The position numbers were made by a program, and so were the translations under genes. Under the pieces are notes generated by a model that saw only the letters and a list, made by a program, of their open reading frames with translations, had not been told where the DNA came from and ran no database searches. Below are positions 48,021-60,033 of a stretch of 64,000 nucleotides of DNA, in pieces (positions within the stretch are counted from its first letter, which is position 1; each line of letters starts with the position of its first letter). Source of the DNA: Aquarana catesbeiana (lineage: Eukaryota; Chordata; Amphibia; Anura; Ranidae); contig NC_133324.1 of the NCBI RefSeq assembly GCF_042186555.1, forward strand, positions 9,074,236 through 9,138,235. Reading direction: 5' to 3'.

Positions 48021-48025
48021 CAGGG

Positions 48026-48900
48026 TTTGCCAACACAGGAGCAGAAACAAAGGCAGCCTTGAGACTCTCAAAGGCCTTAATGGACTCCGGAGACCAACTC
48101 TGTGGGTTGCCGTCTTTCCTGGTCATATCAGTCAGGGGCTTGACCAGAGACGAGAAGTTACGAATAAACTTCCGATAATAGTTGGCAAAGCCAAGAAAAC
48201 GCTGCAGAGGACGTAAACCTTCGGGTCGAGGCCACTGTAGGACCACTGAAAGTTTCTCTGGGTCCATCGAAAAACCAGCCGTGGAAATTAAATAGCCCAG
48301 GAATTTAACCTGTTCACAATGGAATTCACACTTTTACAATATACAATAGAGATTGTTCTCTCTTAGTCTCTAAAGCATACGACAGACATCTGTGTGGTAG
48401 CTCTCCAGGGACTTGGAAAATATGAGGATATCGTCGAGATAAACCACCACACATAACTGCAACAAATCTCAGAGGACATCGTTAATGAACTCCTGGAAAA
48501 CTGCCGGAGCATTACAAAGGCCAAAAGGCATTACGAGATACTCATAATGACCTGATCTGGTATTAAACGCAGTTTTCCACTCCTCGCCCTCCTTAAACCT
48601 CACGAGATTTTATGCCCCTCTCAAATAAAGCTTTGTGAAAACCGTTGCTCCCTTGAGGCGGTCAAATAACTCCGTAAACAATGGAATGGGATAGGCATTC
48701 TTATTCGTGAAACGATTGAGACCCCTATAATCGATACAAGGTCTCAGTTCACCAATCTTTTTCTTCACAAAAAAGAAACCAGCACCAGCAGGAGACAAGG
48801 ATTTGTGGATGAAACCTCGAGAAAGTGCGTCTGCAACATACTCCTCCATGGCCTTATCCTCCAAGACTGACAAAGGGTAAGCCACAAGAGGGTATGGCAC
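48026..48900 (-). pseudogene. Chromovirus reverse transcriptase
   Basis: Motifs in order: MEEYVADALSRGFIHKSLSP, GAGFFFVKKKIGELRPCIDY, RGLNRFTNKNAYPIP, then (frame change near 48612) the FGLCNAPAVFQEF region and the catalytic VVVYLDDILIFSKS (about 48430). GFSMDPEKLSVVLQWPRP and LQRFLGFANYYRKFIRNFS (about 48170-48260) follow. Several stops interrupt it. The typical D-DD catalytic residues are still visible. Confidence 0.93.
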
Positions 48901-48918
48901 CAGGTTGAAAGTTCAATT

Positions 48919-49908
48919 GCGCAATCATACGACTGGTGTGGAGGCAAAGTACCGCTTGACCTTTGTCAAAGACATCGCTAAAATATGGTACTCCTCCGGC
49001 AGGGAGGAGAGTGAAGAGGTGCACAGGACCTTGGCTACCTTCTGGAAGCATGTCTTACTGCATTGTGGCGACCAGGACAGAACCTCAGCATGGAGCCAAT
49101 CAAAAGAAGGGTTGTGCCTCTGTAACCAAGGATAACCAATAACCAGTGGAAACTTAGGTGAGGAAATAACTTAGAATTGGTTTTACTCATAGTCAAGAGC
49201 CCCCCTGGCCATGGACAATGGAACTGTCTCATGAGTCACATGGGCAGGTGTAGGGGTCTCCCGTCAAGAGCCTCAATGGCAAGTGGAGTGTCACTCAGCT
49301 GCAGCAGAATTGAGTGCTTCAATACAAAGGCAGCATCAATGAACAGGCCTGCAGCCCCAGATACGATTAGAGCCTGTATCTTAACGAACGACTCAGCCCA
49401 AGAAAGGTCAACTGCGCAATCATATGGCCGGTGTGGAGGCAAACTACCGGCTTGACCTTTGTCAAAGACATTGCTAAAATCGCGATACTCCTCCGGCAGG
49501 GAGGAGAGTGAAGAGGTGCACAGGACTTTGGCTACCTTCTGGAAGCATGTCTTATTGCATTGTGGTGACCAGGAGAGAACCTCAGCACAGAGCCAATCAA
49601 AAGAAGGGTTGTGGCTCTGTAACCAAGGATAACCAATAACCAGCGGAAACGTAGGTGGGGAAATAACTTGGAATTAGATTATCTCATGGTGAAGGGCCCC
49701 TACAGCCATGGACAACGGAACAGTCTCGTGAGTCACATGGGCAGGCTGTAGAGGTCTCCTGTCATAAGCCTCAATGGCAAGTGGAGTGTCACAGAGCTGC
49801 AGCAGAATAGAGTGCTTTGATACAAAGGTGGCATCAATGAACAGGCCTGCAGCCCCAGAGTCGATTAGAGCCTGTATCTTGATGGATGACTCAGCCCAAG
49901 ACAGGGTA
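48919..49908 (-). repeat. 495-bp tandem duplication spanning the chromovirus protease/RT linker
   Basis: Markers recur 495-498 bp apart: gcgcaatcata at 48919 and 49414, gactcagcccaag at 49390 and 49888, and gcctgcagccccaga in both. The copies differ at roughly one base in ten. In the gag-proximal copy the protease reads ALIDSGAAGLFID. In the other it reads ALIVSGAAGLFIDA, so the catalytic Asp is Val. Confidence 0.93.
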
Positions 49909-49915
49909 ACCGAAA
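49775..49915 (-). pseudogene. Chromovirus aspartic protease (gag-proximal copy)
   Basis: The frame reads VSVTLSWAESSIKIQALIDS then GAAGLFID, with the D-S-G active-site triad at 49851-49862 followed by the usual hydrophobic stretch. It directly follows the gag zinc knuckle in the same frame, as in Tf1/sushi elements that make a single gag-pol product. The duplicated copy at 49280-49400 has lost the catalytic Asp. Confidence 0.88.
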
Positions 49916-49989
49916 CCAGGGGCTTATCTATCTGGGAAACTGGAGACGAAACAACACCACCTAAGGTCTGTCTGTGACAGGACCTCAAG

Positions 49990-50983
49990 GTTCGGGCATT
50001 CCCTGGACGGGTAGGACAAGACTTCAAAAAGTGACCTGCCTGGCCACAATAAAGGCACAATCTCTCCCTCCTCCTAAGGGATCTCTCATCCACAGAGAGA
50101 CATGTGAAGCCCAAGTGCATGGGTTCATCTTCACAGACCGACTCGGTACCAGTAGGCATGGGAGGTGAGGGAGGCAAGGGTGGGACTAAAAAGCTCGGAG
50201 ACAAATGTACAGGAGGCTTGCGCCAGCGCTCCTTTAAAGAGAGTCTTTCTCTGAGTTTGGAGTCAATGAGGATGGCAAATGTGATCAACCTCTCCTGCTC
50301 AGTGGGTATATCTCGGGTTGCTATCTCATCCTTGATGTTATGCGAGAGACCATGAGAGAAGGCAGCCATGAGGGCCTCATTGTTTCAAGCAACCTCTGCT
50401 GCCAGGTACGGAATTCAATGGCGTAATCGGCAACAGTTCTCGTACTCTGTTTGATGGACATGAGGCTCTTGGCAGCAGAAGCGGAGCATGCGGGAACGTC
50501 AAATACCCTTTTGAAGGAAGCCACAAATTCTGGGTAACTCAAGACCATAGGTTTTTGCATCTCCTATAGAGGGTTTGCCCAGGCCAAGGCTCTCTCCGAA
50601 AGCAAAAATATCACGAAACCTACTTTGCTTCTGTCCGTAGGAAACGCCTGGGGCAACATCTCAAAGTATATCTCAACCTGGTTGAGAAACCCTCTGCATT
50701 GAACTGGATTGCCCCCAAATCGCTGGGGAAGCAGAGCGGAACCAGACATGCCTCTTATAGAGGTAATACTCGAGGCGGGTGCCTGCACAGAGACTGGAGC
50801 ACCAGCAGGGACAGGTTGCAATACAGGTTGTACCGGAGCAGCCATAGTGGAAGATTCCAGGTGAGCCATGCGACTCAGGAGCGTTTGTAACGCCAAGGCA
50901 AACTGATCCATGTAGTTATCCTGGTCATTCAATCTGGAAAAAATATTACCAACAAGTGGACTGACTGCATCTTCTGAATTCAT
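49990..50983 (-). pseudogene. Chromovirus gag (capsid and CCHC zinc knuckle)
   Basis: The ATG at 50983 is only about 13 bp after the LTR. The N-terminal segment MNSEDAVSPLVGNIFSRL is followed by a Pro/Ala-rich linker. Capsid-like text follows: LLPQRFGGNPVQCRGFLNQV, ALAWANP, YPEFVASFKRVFD, VADYAIEFRTW. The zinc knuckle CLYCGQAGHFLKSC is C-x2-C-x4-H-x4-C at about 50020-50062. Lesions are an in-frame TAG at 50564-50566 and a frameshift near 50370. The fold family is that of mammalian PEG10/RTL proteins. Confidence 0.92.
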
Positions 50984-50996
50984 GGCCTTTGCCTAC

Positions 50997-51100
50997 TGTC
51001 AGAAACCATGAATCAGACCGAGACAGAAGTACAGTTAATCGCACTTGTTTAATAATAATAATAATAATAATAAGGTAAACAGAGTAAGCATAGTCAATAC
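50997..51100 (-). repeat. Chromovirus 5' LTR, truncated by hAT-2
   Basis: 104 bp matching the terminus of the 3' LTR up to 'tagtcaatac'. There the 3' LTR continues with atagccagag, but this copy continues with tagggatgagc, the hAT-2 end. The break is therefore an insertion, and gtcaatac (51093-51100) is the predicted 8-bp target duplication. Confidence 0.92.
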
Positions 51101-52789
51101 TAGGGATGAGCTTCGAGTTCGAGTCGAACAGCGAAAATTTGAGGTGTTCGCGGCAAATTCGAATACCGCGGAACACCCTTTAAAAGTCTATGGGAGAAAT
51201 CAAAAGTGCTAATTTTAAAGGCTTATATGCATGGTATTGTCATAAAAAGTGTTTGGGGACCTGGGTTTTGCCCCAGGGGACATGGATCAATGCAAAAAAA
51301 AGTTTTAAAAACGGCCATTTTTTCAGGAGCAGTGATTTTATTAATGCTTAAAGTGAAACAATAAAAGTGTAATATCCCTTTAAATTTCGTACCTGGGGGT
51401 TTCTATAGTATGCCTGTAAAGGGGCACATGTTTCCCGTGTTTAGAACAGTCTGACAGAAAAATTACATTTTCAAAGGAAAAAAAGTCATTTAAAACTACT
51501 CGCGGCTATTAATGAATTGCCGGTCCAACAATACACATAAAAGTCCATTGATAAAAACGGCATGGGAATTCCCCACAGGGGAACCCCAAACCAAAATTTA
51601 AAAAAAGAAATGACGTGGGGGTCCCCCTAAATTCCATACCAGGCCCTTCAGGTTTGGTATGGATTTTAAGGGGAACCCCGTGCCAAAATAAAAAAAAAAC
51701 GGCGTGGGGTCCCCTCGAAAATCCATACCAGACCCTTATCCGAGCATGAAACCTGGCAGGCCACAGGAAAACAGGGGGGGACGAGAGAGCCCCCCCCCTC
51801 CTGAACTGTACCAGGCCACATGCCCTCAACATTGGGAGGGTGCTTTGGGGTAGCCCCCCAAAACACCTTGTCCCCATGTTGATGGGGACAAGGGCCTCAT
51901 CCCCACAACCCTTGGCCAGTGGTTGTGGGGGTCTGCGGATGGGGGGCTTATCGGAATCTGGAAGCCTCCTTTAACAAGGGGACCCCCAGATCTCGCCCCC
52001 CTTGTGTGAAATGGTAATGGGGTACAAAAGTACCCCTACCATTTCACAAAAAAAACTGTCAAAAATGTTAAAAATGACAAGAGACAGTTTATGACAATTC
52101 CTTTATTTAAATGCTTCTTCTTTCTTCTATCTTCTATCTTCTTTCTTCAATCTTCTGTCCCTGCACAAAATGACATTTTTAAAGGAATAAAAGTCATTTA
52201 AAACTGCTTGCGGCTTTAATGTAATGTTGGGTCCTGGCAATATGGATGAAAATCAGTGAGACAAACGACATGGGTACCCCCCAGTCCATTACCAGGCCCT
52301 TTGGGTCTTGTCCTCAAAATCCATATATTAAGGGGAACCCCAGACCAATATTAAAAAAAGGACAGGTGTGGTGCCACCGGGCCCTATATATTCTGAACAG
52401 CAGTATACAGGCAGTGCAAACAAGACAGGGACTGTAGGTTTGTTGTAAAGTAGAATCTGTTTGTAATTTTTGGAAAACATAGGGAAGGGTTATCACCCCT
52501 GTGACATTTGTTTTGCTGTCTGTGCTCCTCTTTAGTAGATTTCACCTCACTTTCTGTCCCAATGACAAATGTTTTTTGAAAATTTTGGGTTTTTAGTGAA
52601 ACAAGGATTGGTGATAAAGCATCAGTGGAAAGGAGAAACATTTTTCCCATATTAACTCTTACAGGAGAGAATTTCCCTTCCTAGGGGTAGATTTCATCTC
52701 ACTTCCTGTTGTCTCCTTCCGTTTGCAAGTAGGAGTCGTTTGTAAGTTGGATGCTTGACAGTAGGGGCCTGCCCTATATACTCTGCAGA

Positions 52790-53090
52790 AATTTGGGCCT
52801 TAGGTGTTGGTGTTTCCACAACACTGTAAGCCCTCACAGGGCCCTGCTGTGAAATATTAGATCAAGAATTGTAATTACATGTCCCTGTTGAACAGGGGCA
52901 GAAAAATTGGGCCTTAGGCACTGGTGCTGGTGCCACAACATTGCAACCCCTCACAAATACTCTAGTTGGAGTGCAGGAACGAGCCCTGCTGCCACGTATT
53001 GCATCAAAAATTGTAATTACACGCCCCTGTTAAACAGGGGCTGAAAAATTGGGCCTTAGCCACTGGTGGCGGCGCCCAGAACCAAAAATG
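52790..53090 (-). repeat. hAT-2 3' subterminal repeats
   Basis: Three degenerate units share 'ttgggccttag', 'cactggtg', 'gaattgtaattaca' and 'cccctgtt(g/a)aacagggg', starting near 52792, 52907 and 53050 (spacing about 115-143 bp). The word cctgttgaacagg is self-complementary. Repeats near the ends of hAT elements are often transposase-binding sites; that role here is an inference. Confidence 0.8.
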
Positions 53091-53155
53091 TTCTTACAAG
53101 CTATCAGCATGATCATTGAGGAGGAAGAGGATAATTACTCAGCATAACAGGATAG

Positions 53156-55533
53156 TCACTCAGCATCAGCATAGGCAGTCTTGAAGGGATCTAACATTTC
53201 AAAAAAAGTGATCCAAGACCGATTCATTTTTATGAAGGTCAGTCGATTGACCGAGTCGGTGGACAGACGCACCCTGTGATCAGCTACAAAGCCTCCAGCA
53301 GCACTGAATTTGCATTCTGAAAGAACGCTGGATGCAGGACAGGCCAGTAGCTCAATTGCAAGCTCTGGCCAGTGATCCATCCTCAAGACCCAGTAAAGCA
53401 GAGGATTTCCGGTGGGAAAGGTGTCCAAGTCAGATCTTGCCCCAGGTATTACTGCACCATGTAAAACAGACGCTGGCGATGGTTGCTAGAACTGATCATA
53501 CCTTGGGGCTGCGGACTAAAAAATTGTCTGAACGCATCGGTCAGATGGCCACCTTCTCCACCGCTCCTTCTTTGACTGACCGAAGCCTCAGCAACACGTT
53601 GTCCGGGAACAGGAGTTTGTAACATCCCAGTCTCTGGGAACGCATTGCACAGACCTTTCTGCAAGGCCTCCCGAAGATGTTTCATCCTCTGCTCCCTCTG
53701 CGATGGCAAGATAAGGTCCGCAACCTTACCCTTGTAACGTGGATCAAGGAGGGTTGCCAGCCAGTATTGATCCCTCTCCTTGATACCACAAATACGAGGA
53801 TCCTTCCGCAGGCTTTGCAGAATCAGGGAGGCCATGCAGCGTAGGTTTGCTAAGGCATTTGGTCCGGAGTCCTCTGGGTCACTAAGGACGACATGATCCG
53901 CATCCACCTCCTCCCAGCTACGTACAAGTCCATGTGTTTCTTGGGACTGTAAATGATCCCTTAAAGACTGCTGCTGATGCTGAGTGCCAGGCTCCACCTC
54001 CATGCTGACACAATCCTCCTCCTCTTCCTCCTTGTCTTCTTCCTGTGTGATCGGTGGGCATGCAGGAACACTGTCTGGATAAAGGGGGCCTTGAGAGCTA
54101 AGGAAGTCCTCCTCTTCCTGCCTCTGTTCTGCCTCAAGTGCCCTGTCCATTATTCCACGCAGCGTGTGCTCCAACAGGTGGACAAGGGGAACAGTGTCAC
54201 TGATGCATGCACTGTCACTGCTCACCATCCTTGTGGCCTCCTCAAATGGTGACAGGACAGTGCATGCATCCCTGATCATGGCCCACTGGTGCGGGGAAAA
54301 AAACAAGCTCCCCTGACCCTGTCCTGGTGCCATAGTCGCACAGGTACTCATTGATGGCCCTCCACTGCATGTGCAGCCGCTGCAGCATGGCCAACGTTGA
54401 GTTCCACCTGGTGGGCATGTCACAGATTAGGCGGTTCTTGGGCAGGTTAAATTCCTTTTGGAGGTCAGCCAGCCGAGCACTGGCATTATATGACCGGCGG
54501 AAATGCACACAGACTTTCCTGGCCTGCCTCAGGACATCCTGAAAGCCCGGGTACCTGCCCAAGAACCGCTGCACCACCAAGTTAAGGATGTGAGCCAAAC
54601 AGGGCACATGGGTCAGTTGTCCCTGTCGGAGGGCGGAGAGAAGGTTGGTGCCATTGTCGCAAACCACCATTCCTGCCTTAAGTTGGCGTGGCGTCAACCA
54701 CCTCTGAACCTGCTCCTGCAGAGCTGACATAATCTCTGCCCCAGTGTGGCTCCTGTCCCCCAAGCACACCAGCTCAAGCACCGCATGGCGTCTTTTGGCC
54801 TGCGTACTTGCGTAGCCCCTTGAACGCCTACGGAGCACCGCTGATTCTGAGGACAAAGCACAGGAAGAGGCCATGGAGGAAGAAGAAGAGGAGGGGGTGG
54901 AGGGGAGAGGTGTGTCAGAATCACCAGTAGTGGCATTTTGGAGGCGTGGTGGCAGAACAACCTCCAACACTACTGCACCTTGTCCTGCATCCTTCCCAGC
55001 TGCCAGCAGAGTCACCCAATGCGCCGTGAAACTTAGGTAACGTCCCTGTCCATGCCTGCTGGACCATGAGTCAGCAGTAATATGCACCTTACCGCTGACC
55101 AAGACATTGCCTTCCACGTGTCGGTAGAGAGCCAGAATCGCCTTCTGTGAGAAAAAGTGGTGTTTGGGAACCTGCCACTGAGGAACCGCACATTCCACAA
55201 ACTCAAGGAAGGGGGCAGAGTCTACCAACTGAAAAGGTAGCAGTTGAAGTGCTAGCAATTTTGCCAAGCTAGCATTCAACCGATGGGCATGTGGATGGCT
55301 GGGAGCGAACTTCTTTCTGCGGTGCAGCAGCTGGGGCAGGAAAATTTGCCTGGTACAATCTGACATCGGTGTACCGATAGCAGATTGCCTGCAAGTACTT
55401 GTCTGTGACACACCTAATTCTACACCTTCATTCCTCTCAGTGCAGGTCTCAGAGAGGATTGAAGGTATAGTGGGGTTGGAGATCCCAGCTGATGAGGAGC
55501 AAGGAGAGGTCCTCTTTGTTCTTTGGTGTGGGT
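53156..55533 (-). pseudogene. hAT-2 transposase, catalytic core and hATC dimerisation domain
   Basis: Order on the minus strand: LKDPHQRTKRTSP linker; LAKLLALQLLPFQLVDS; FVECAVPQWQVP; VHITADSWSSRHGQG (first catalytic Asp, about 55075); a Ser-rich insert; MVVCDNGTNLLSALRQG (second Asp, about 54655); CLAHILNLVVQRFL; DMPTRWNSTLAMLQRL (about 54400). After a frame change near 54300 come LSPFEEATRMVSSDS, a Glu-rich stretch, ERDQYWLATLLDPRYKGK and, after a stop at 53449 and another shift, the hATC domain (DHWPELAIELLACPASS, about 53390-53230). This is a ZBED-type protein with only a few lesions. Confidence 0.92.
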
Positions 55534-55862
55534 CTTTTAGGTACATATAGGAAAAAAATGCGCTAGATACAAATAGCAATAATGATTAAAAAATTAACAT
55601 ATTAAAAATTCCAAACAGCAGCAGCTTATTTGCAGGATAACACAAACATAGAATAGAAAAGAGAAGCTACGCTATATATATCCAAACCAGCAATGGCTTA
55701 TATTTATCAAAATATGTGCATTGACAGAGTTCATAACAAAACACCCAGGTGAGCTTGGTCCAAACTTAAGTGCCGCCACCTAATAAAAAACTTGCTTACC
55801 AGATGGCAAGCAAAAGCATGCAGATGGCTAAAGCCCAGCCACAGCCTTTGCTTAATAAGGAA

Positions 55863-56675
55863 TGTGACAGGCCTAGCTGGGAGAGAGACTTTTAGAGGGG
55901 ACTGAATGCTAGCCTCTTGCCGATTGATCGTGGGCCCTGGCATTTGGGGGAACGGTGCTCTTTGTGAGCTGTATGCCTGGGGACCCTTGAGGTGGTATTA
56001 CTGTGGATTCGGGTCCTGGTCCCCCAGGACACACAGACTCTGGGGACCCTGGATTTGCCACATTAGAAATAATGGCTGATTCATAATGCTGGGACAAATA
56101 CTGTTAGGAGATGCTGATGTCAATTCCAGCCACCTGTCTGTCTGTTGCCTGCTAGAATGTGTATTGTAAATAGGTCTAGTATGGGATCTAAGAGTCATTA
56201 GATCCCCATTGTTGTTTGTGTTAATTAACTCTGCTATTGTGTTATGAAGAGTTCTGTGTTGATTTGTGATAATGTTGATTGGGTTTTCTGAGCTACAAGA
56301 TAGCTAGTCTGGCCTAAAGGTCATGTCTGAGTCATCTAGGCTGTCTAAAGGGATTAGTTAATTAGCCCATGTTAATTAGGTTTCTGGTCACAGGTGTATG
56401 TTCAGAGTAATATGAGCAGGAGGTATGCACCTCCTCTTTTACTGTATAAAAGAGCCTGTATTCCTTTCAATAAAAGAGATTCCTGGTTGAACTTACATAC
56501 AGCCTTCCTGGTGTTTGTTCTGAGCTACACAACTGGATTAGAATGGCACATAGCTGTAGTTCTAGTCCCGGAGCATCGGATGACCGAACCATCAGATGTT
56601 GCGATCTGCAATCTGATTCTATAGCCGCAGAGGAGTGTCAGGAGAGTGGAACCGAGCGAGCAGGGGCTCGTTACA
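55863..56675 (+). repeat. Gypsy-2 5' LTR (813 bp)
   Basis: It is nearly identical to the 3' LTR once the TTAA MITE is removed. It has a TATA-like ctgtataaaagagcc at about 56442 and 'caataaaagagattcctgg' at about 56468, which fit promoter and polyadenylation signals. It keeps the uninterrupted 'gttaattaactctgc', the empty site for the MITE in the other LTR. Confidence 0.94.
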
Positions 56676-57750
56676 TTGGTTGGCAGCCGTGGGATTTGCT
56701 CTCCAGTTACTGGGACACTCCAAACCAGCCTGCAGGAGAGCCACACTGAAAGACTTACTTGAGAGCCGGGAGGGACCGGTGGGATTGTGCTTCCTTGCCG
56801 TGAACACATCCAAACCATCACCTGGATCCAAGGTCCAGATAGCAGGAGAGGTACAGATACCAGCCACCATGGAAGAGGAATTCAGAAGGAGGTTGCGAGA
56901 GATGCGAATACTGCATAGAGGACCAGTTTTAGAGCAGGTCCTGCTGGGATGGTTTGATTCTATCCGCTGTGAACTCTGGAAGGAAGCACTAGCCCGTGAG
57001 CAGTGAAACCAGGGAAAAGTTCTCCCCTCCATCCATGTAAGGTACTGGTCGCAGTATGAAGTGCGAATGCTGTTATTGGGGGAACAGCCGAACCAGGAGT
57101 GGACAGCTGAGTTAAGCAGGCTGATCTGGGTAGAAATGCAGTTGGACGAGAGCTACAGAGCCCTCCAGTGGTATGTAGCCCAAGTGTGCCCGTGGACAGC
57201 GGATGACAGCCCCACGGAAGGCTTTGACTACGATGGCCTGGGATTGTTATACTGGAGGTTGTCCAGGGACCCTGACTTTGGGAGTGATCGGGAGTGGCGT
57301 TTGGAGGAAATAATGGAGCACAGAGAGCGAAGACTGAATGTCTCAGAAGTGCACTGGGCACAGGAAGATTTGGACTTTCTGGCCGTTCAGAAATGGGAAT
57401 TGGAGATCGCCTATAGACAGCTGTTGGACTGTTCAGCAGCAGGATGGTGCTCCCTTTGCCTGGGACTATCAGGAAATACCAGTTGACAACTCTGAAATCC
57501 TGGCTGAAGAGTTGACAATGTGGCAGAGTAACAGTGTGCTTTGCCAACCTGCCCCCACAGCTATGGGGGCGGAGGTCTTATGGCGGATGCAGTAAGTGCT
57601 GACTGACCTTGATGAACCTGTTTCTGCATTGGATGATCTTGGATGGAGGAATGTGCCTGTCCAGCAGAATGCCAGAGAATCGGCAGTGGAAAATGTGGAG
57701 ATCGCTATCCCCAAAGCTGAAGTGCTGACAACAGGGCAGAGCTCTGGCCA

Positions 57751-58093
57751 GCACTGATAGCATCTTCTGGGTTCCACGGACAGGAGATGGTGAACCTTTA
57801 TCCCCAGACACCAGTTGCAGAGACAGGGGATTTGATAGACTTTTCTGCTGAGGAAGAACAACCCGGTGAGCCTCCAGCAAAAGAAGAGCTGTTATTAGGT
57901 CCAAACTTAACGGTGCTCTGCCCAGCACTGATAGCATCATCTGGGTTCCATGGGCAGGAGATGGTGAACCTCTATCCCCAGACACCAGTTGCAGAGGCAG
58001 GGGATTTGATAGACATTTCTGCTGAGGAAGAACAACCCGGTGAGCCTCCAGCAGAAGAAGAGCTGTTATTAGGGCCAAACTTCACTGTGCTCT
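57751..58093 (+). repeat. 174-bp in-frame tandem duplication in gypsy-2
   Basis: gcactgatagcatc at 57751 recurs at 57925, and the following sequence repeats closely (mvNLYPQTPVAE..., SAEEEQPGEPPA). 174 bp equals 58 codons, so frame is kept. The second copy ends in the target site of insertion B. The first copy reads uninterrupted 'ggtgctctgcccagcac' there and so serves as an empty-site reference. Confidence 0.93.
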
Positions 58094-58479
58094 TTTTAAG
58101 ACGTATGACCTTGATGGTGTGGGTGTGTCATTGCCATCATCCCATATCAATCTGTACAAAATTATATATAAACCTCTGAAGGGATTTTTAAGGCAATGAA
58201 ATTTAATCAGATTTTTAAATAAAAGAATATTTATTTATACCAATAGATTCTTAGAAAATATAAAAATACAAAAATTACAAAAATTACATTAATGGTGCAA
58301 AGACAAGATTACATGAATAATAGTTCCTGGGTTCAAGAAAAGCTTGTGTGTACAGCAAGTCGCATTACAGTGTAACATGGACTAAAAAATGAGAGTATGT
58401 GAAGGAAAGTGATGTATCGCACTACCCGGTAGGGTCACTACAGACGATACCGTAGCGTAGAGTAGTGGATTCCAACGCA

Positions 58480-58504
58480 TTTCAACAAATACAGTCTTCT
58501 TCAG
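58480..58504 (-). other. Hammerhead-like core in left arm of insertion B
   Basis: On the minus strand it reads CTGAAGA, a short weak stem (gac/gtt) and GAAAC, matching the CUGANGA...GAAA core. It is the inverted counterpart of the motif at 60034-60058. Confidence 0.35.
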
Positions 58505-60033
58505 GGAAATACATCACAATCTAAAAAAATTCAGAGATGATAATATTACTTTTTGTAACTATATGTATCCATGCATTTTCCCACATTGTGAAAATGTCAC
58601 AAAGACTTACATCCTCTCAGAACATCTCATGGATTGGTGTAGTCTCCCATGGTAAGGATCAAAAGTCCCAGACCCTCAGGGGTTAAAGAGTCCTATATTA
58701 CTACAAGACGGCTGGATGAAGAAATTTGATCCAAATCTTTGGCGTTTCCAGCATCAAATAACTGATAGCTGTCAAAAAATAGGGCATAGTAAGTGACAAG
58801 TGCTGATGAGATAAGGTGGGGGAGGAGGGGGGTGGTTTGAGCCGCATCGGCTACCCACAGCAAGTCCCCCTCCAACTCCCTCCAGCCCCCCCACATACAA
58901 ATAAAGATTATGCAAGAGTTTACCCAAAACGGCAAGAGTCCCGTTTTAGCATGAGAGATGAAGCACTTACTTGTTCCAGTTGTATAGCCCAGGATAGAAA
59001 AATTCCTTGTGAAAACAACAGAATGCTCGTCCTGACCTTCCTCGGTGAATCCCGAGGGGGGAATGACGCCATATTGCCGTCTCTGGTGTCATTTATATGG
59101 TATGCGCTGGGGCATGGGCGGGGAAGAGGCGCCGCGCCAACCAATGGCGCGGGCCGTCTATCCCAGCTGTTGCTAGATGCGCTCAGCGTGAGCGTCACCC
59201 AGGCAACAGACGCCGCCACTGGGACCAAGCATGCGCGCCGTGATGGCGTGCGTGTGATGCGCACGCACCTCGTGGCGTTCCGCAATCGTGCCAGCGTGAG
59301 GCTCGATATAGGCCGGCGGCCATATTAGAAAAGGGCCGTGCCCAAACTTGAATGTCCCTACCTGCAGCACCATCCGCATGGGGGGAAAAGATACAATTCC
59401 ACCCATGACAAATAGGTCCTGGGTGATAACCCACTAATTAAGGACCCCCAAATTAGGTTAAATCAAAATAAATTAAATTAAATAAAAATAAAATGAATAT
59501 TAATTGGGCATAGTGTTGGATATCTCACATATGGATGTTAGGCAGGTGAAGTTCGTTATAAGTTGGGATTCTAAGTTACAAATAAAAACCATAAGCCCCC
59601 CTCAAGCCTCATGATGGAAAAAATGGGAGGGGGGGCTGGGACTAATAACCACCGACACAGAAGCCCCCGCCTGATAAGGCTGGGGGAATACGGCAGGCCC
59701 CAGTGTATTGAACAATGGGGCCCCCCTGTGTCGGGTAGACATAGGACATGTGGGTAAACACCCCCCCCTTTCCGGGGTTTAGAGAGGGACTGTTGACTTC
59801 CACATGGTACATCTCAGAGATGCAAGAGGGGATAGCTGGGTGTGGAAGATGACCAAAAGGATACATATCGGTTGTGATGAAAATAACAATAATAATAACA
59901 ACATAAATAACCATATACAACGCAAAAGAAATACATTTAAATCATGCCATTTCAAAGGAACCTAGATGGATACATATAGTTACAAAAAGTAACATTATCA
60001 TCTCTGAATTTTTTTAGATTGTGATGTATTTCC

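Larger units (their letters stand above)
44986..51100 (-). mobile_element. Sushi-type chromovirus (Ty3/gypsy LTR retrotransposon), minus strand
   Basis: Order on the minus strand: partial 5' LTR (51100-50997), gag, protease, RT, RNase H, integrase, chromodomain, then 3' LTR (45402-44986). The chromodomain after integrase and the tiny leader between LTR and gag ATG place it with the vertebrate Tf1/sushi group, whose gag was domesticated in mammals (PEG10/RTL relatives). Lesions: stops and frameshifts in every domain, a solo LTR inserted in RNase H, and a 495-bp duplication at the protease. The 5' LTR is cut by hAT-2, so the rest of it must lie beyond the window. Confidence 0.93.

Noticed and set aside
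47700..48180. Pro/Arg/Thr-rich frames on both strands at the GC-rich stretch
   Set aside because: They lie inside the solo LTR and reflect CpG-rich composition. They end at its border.
58816..59328. 170-codon frame in the centre of insertion B
   Set aside because: Overlapping frames exist on the other strand, composition follows a GC-rich patch, and no domain is recognisable. It was considered as Penelope coding sequence but has no RT or GIY-YIG motif.
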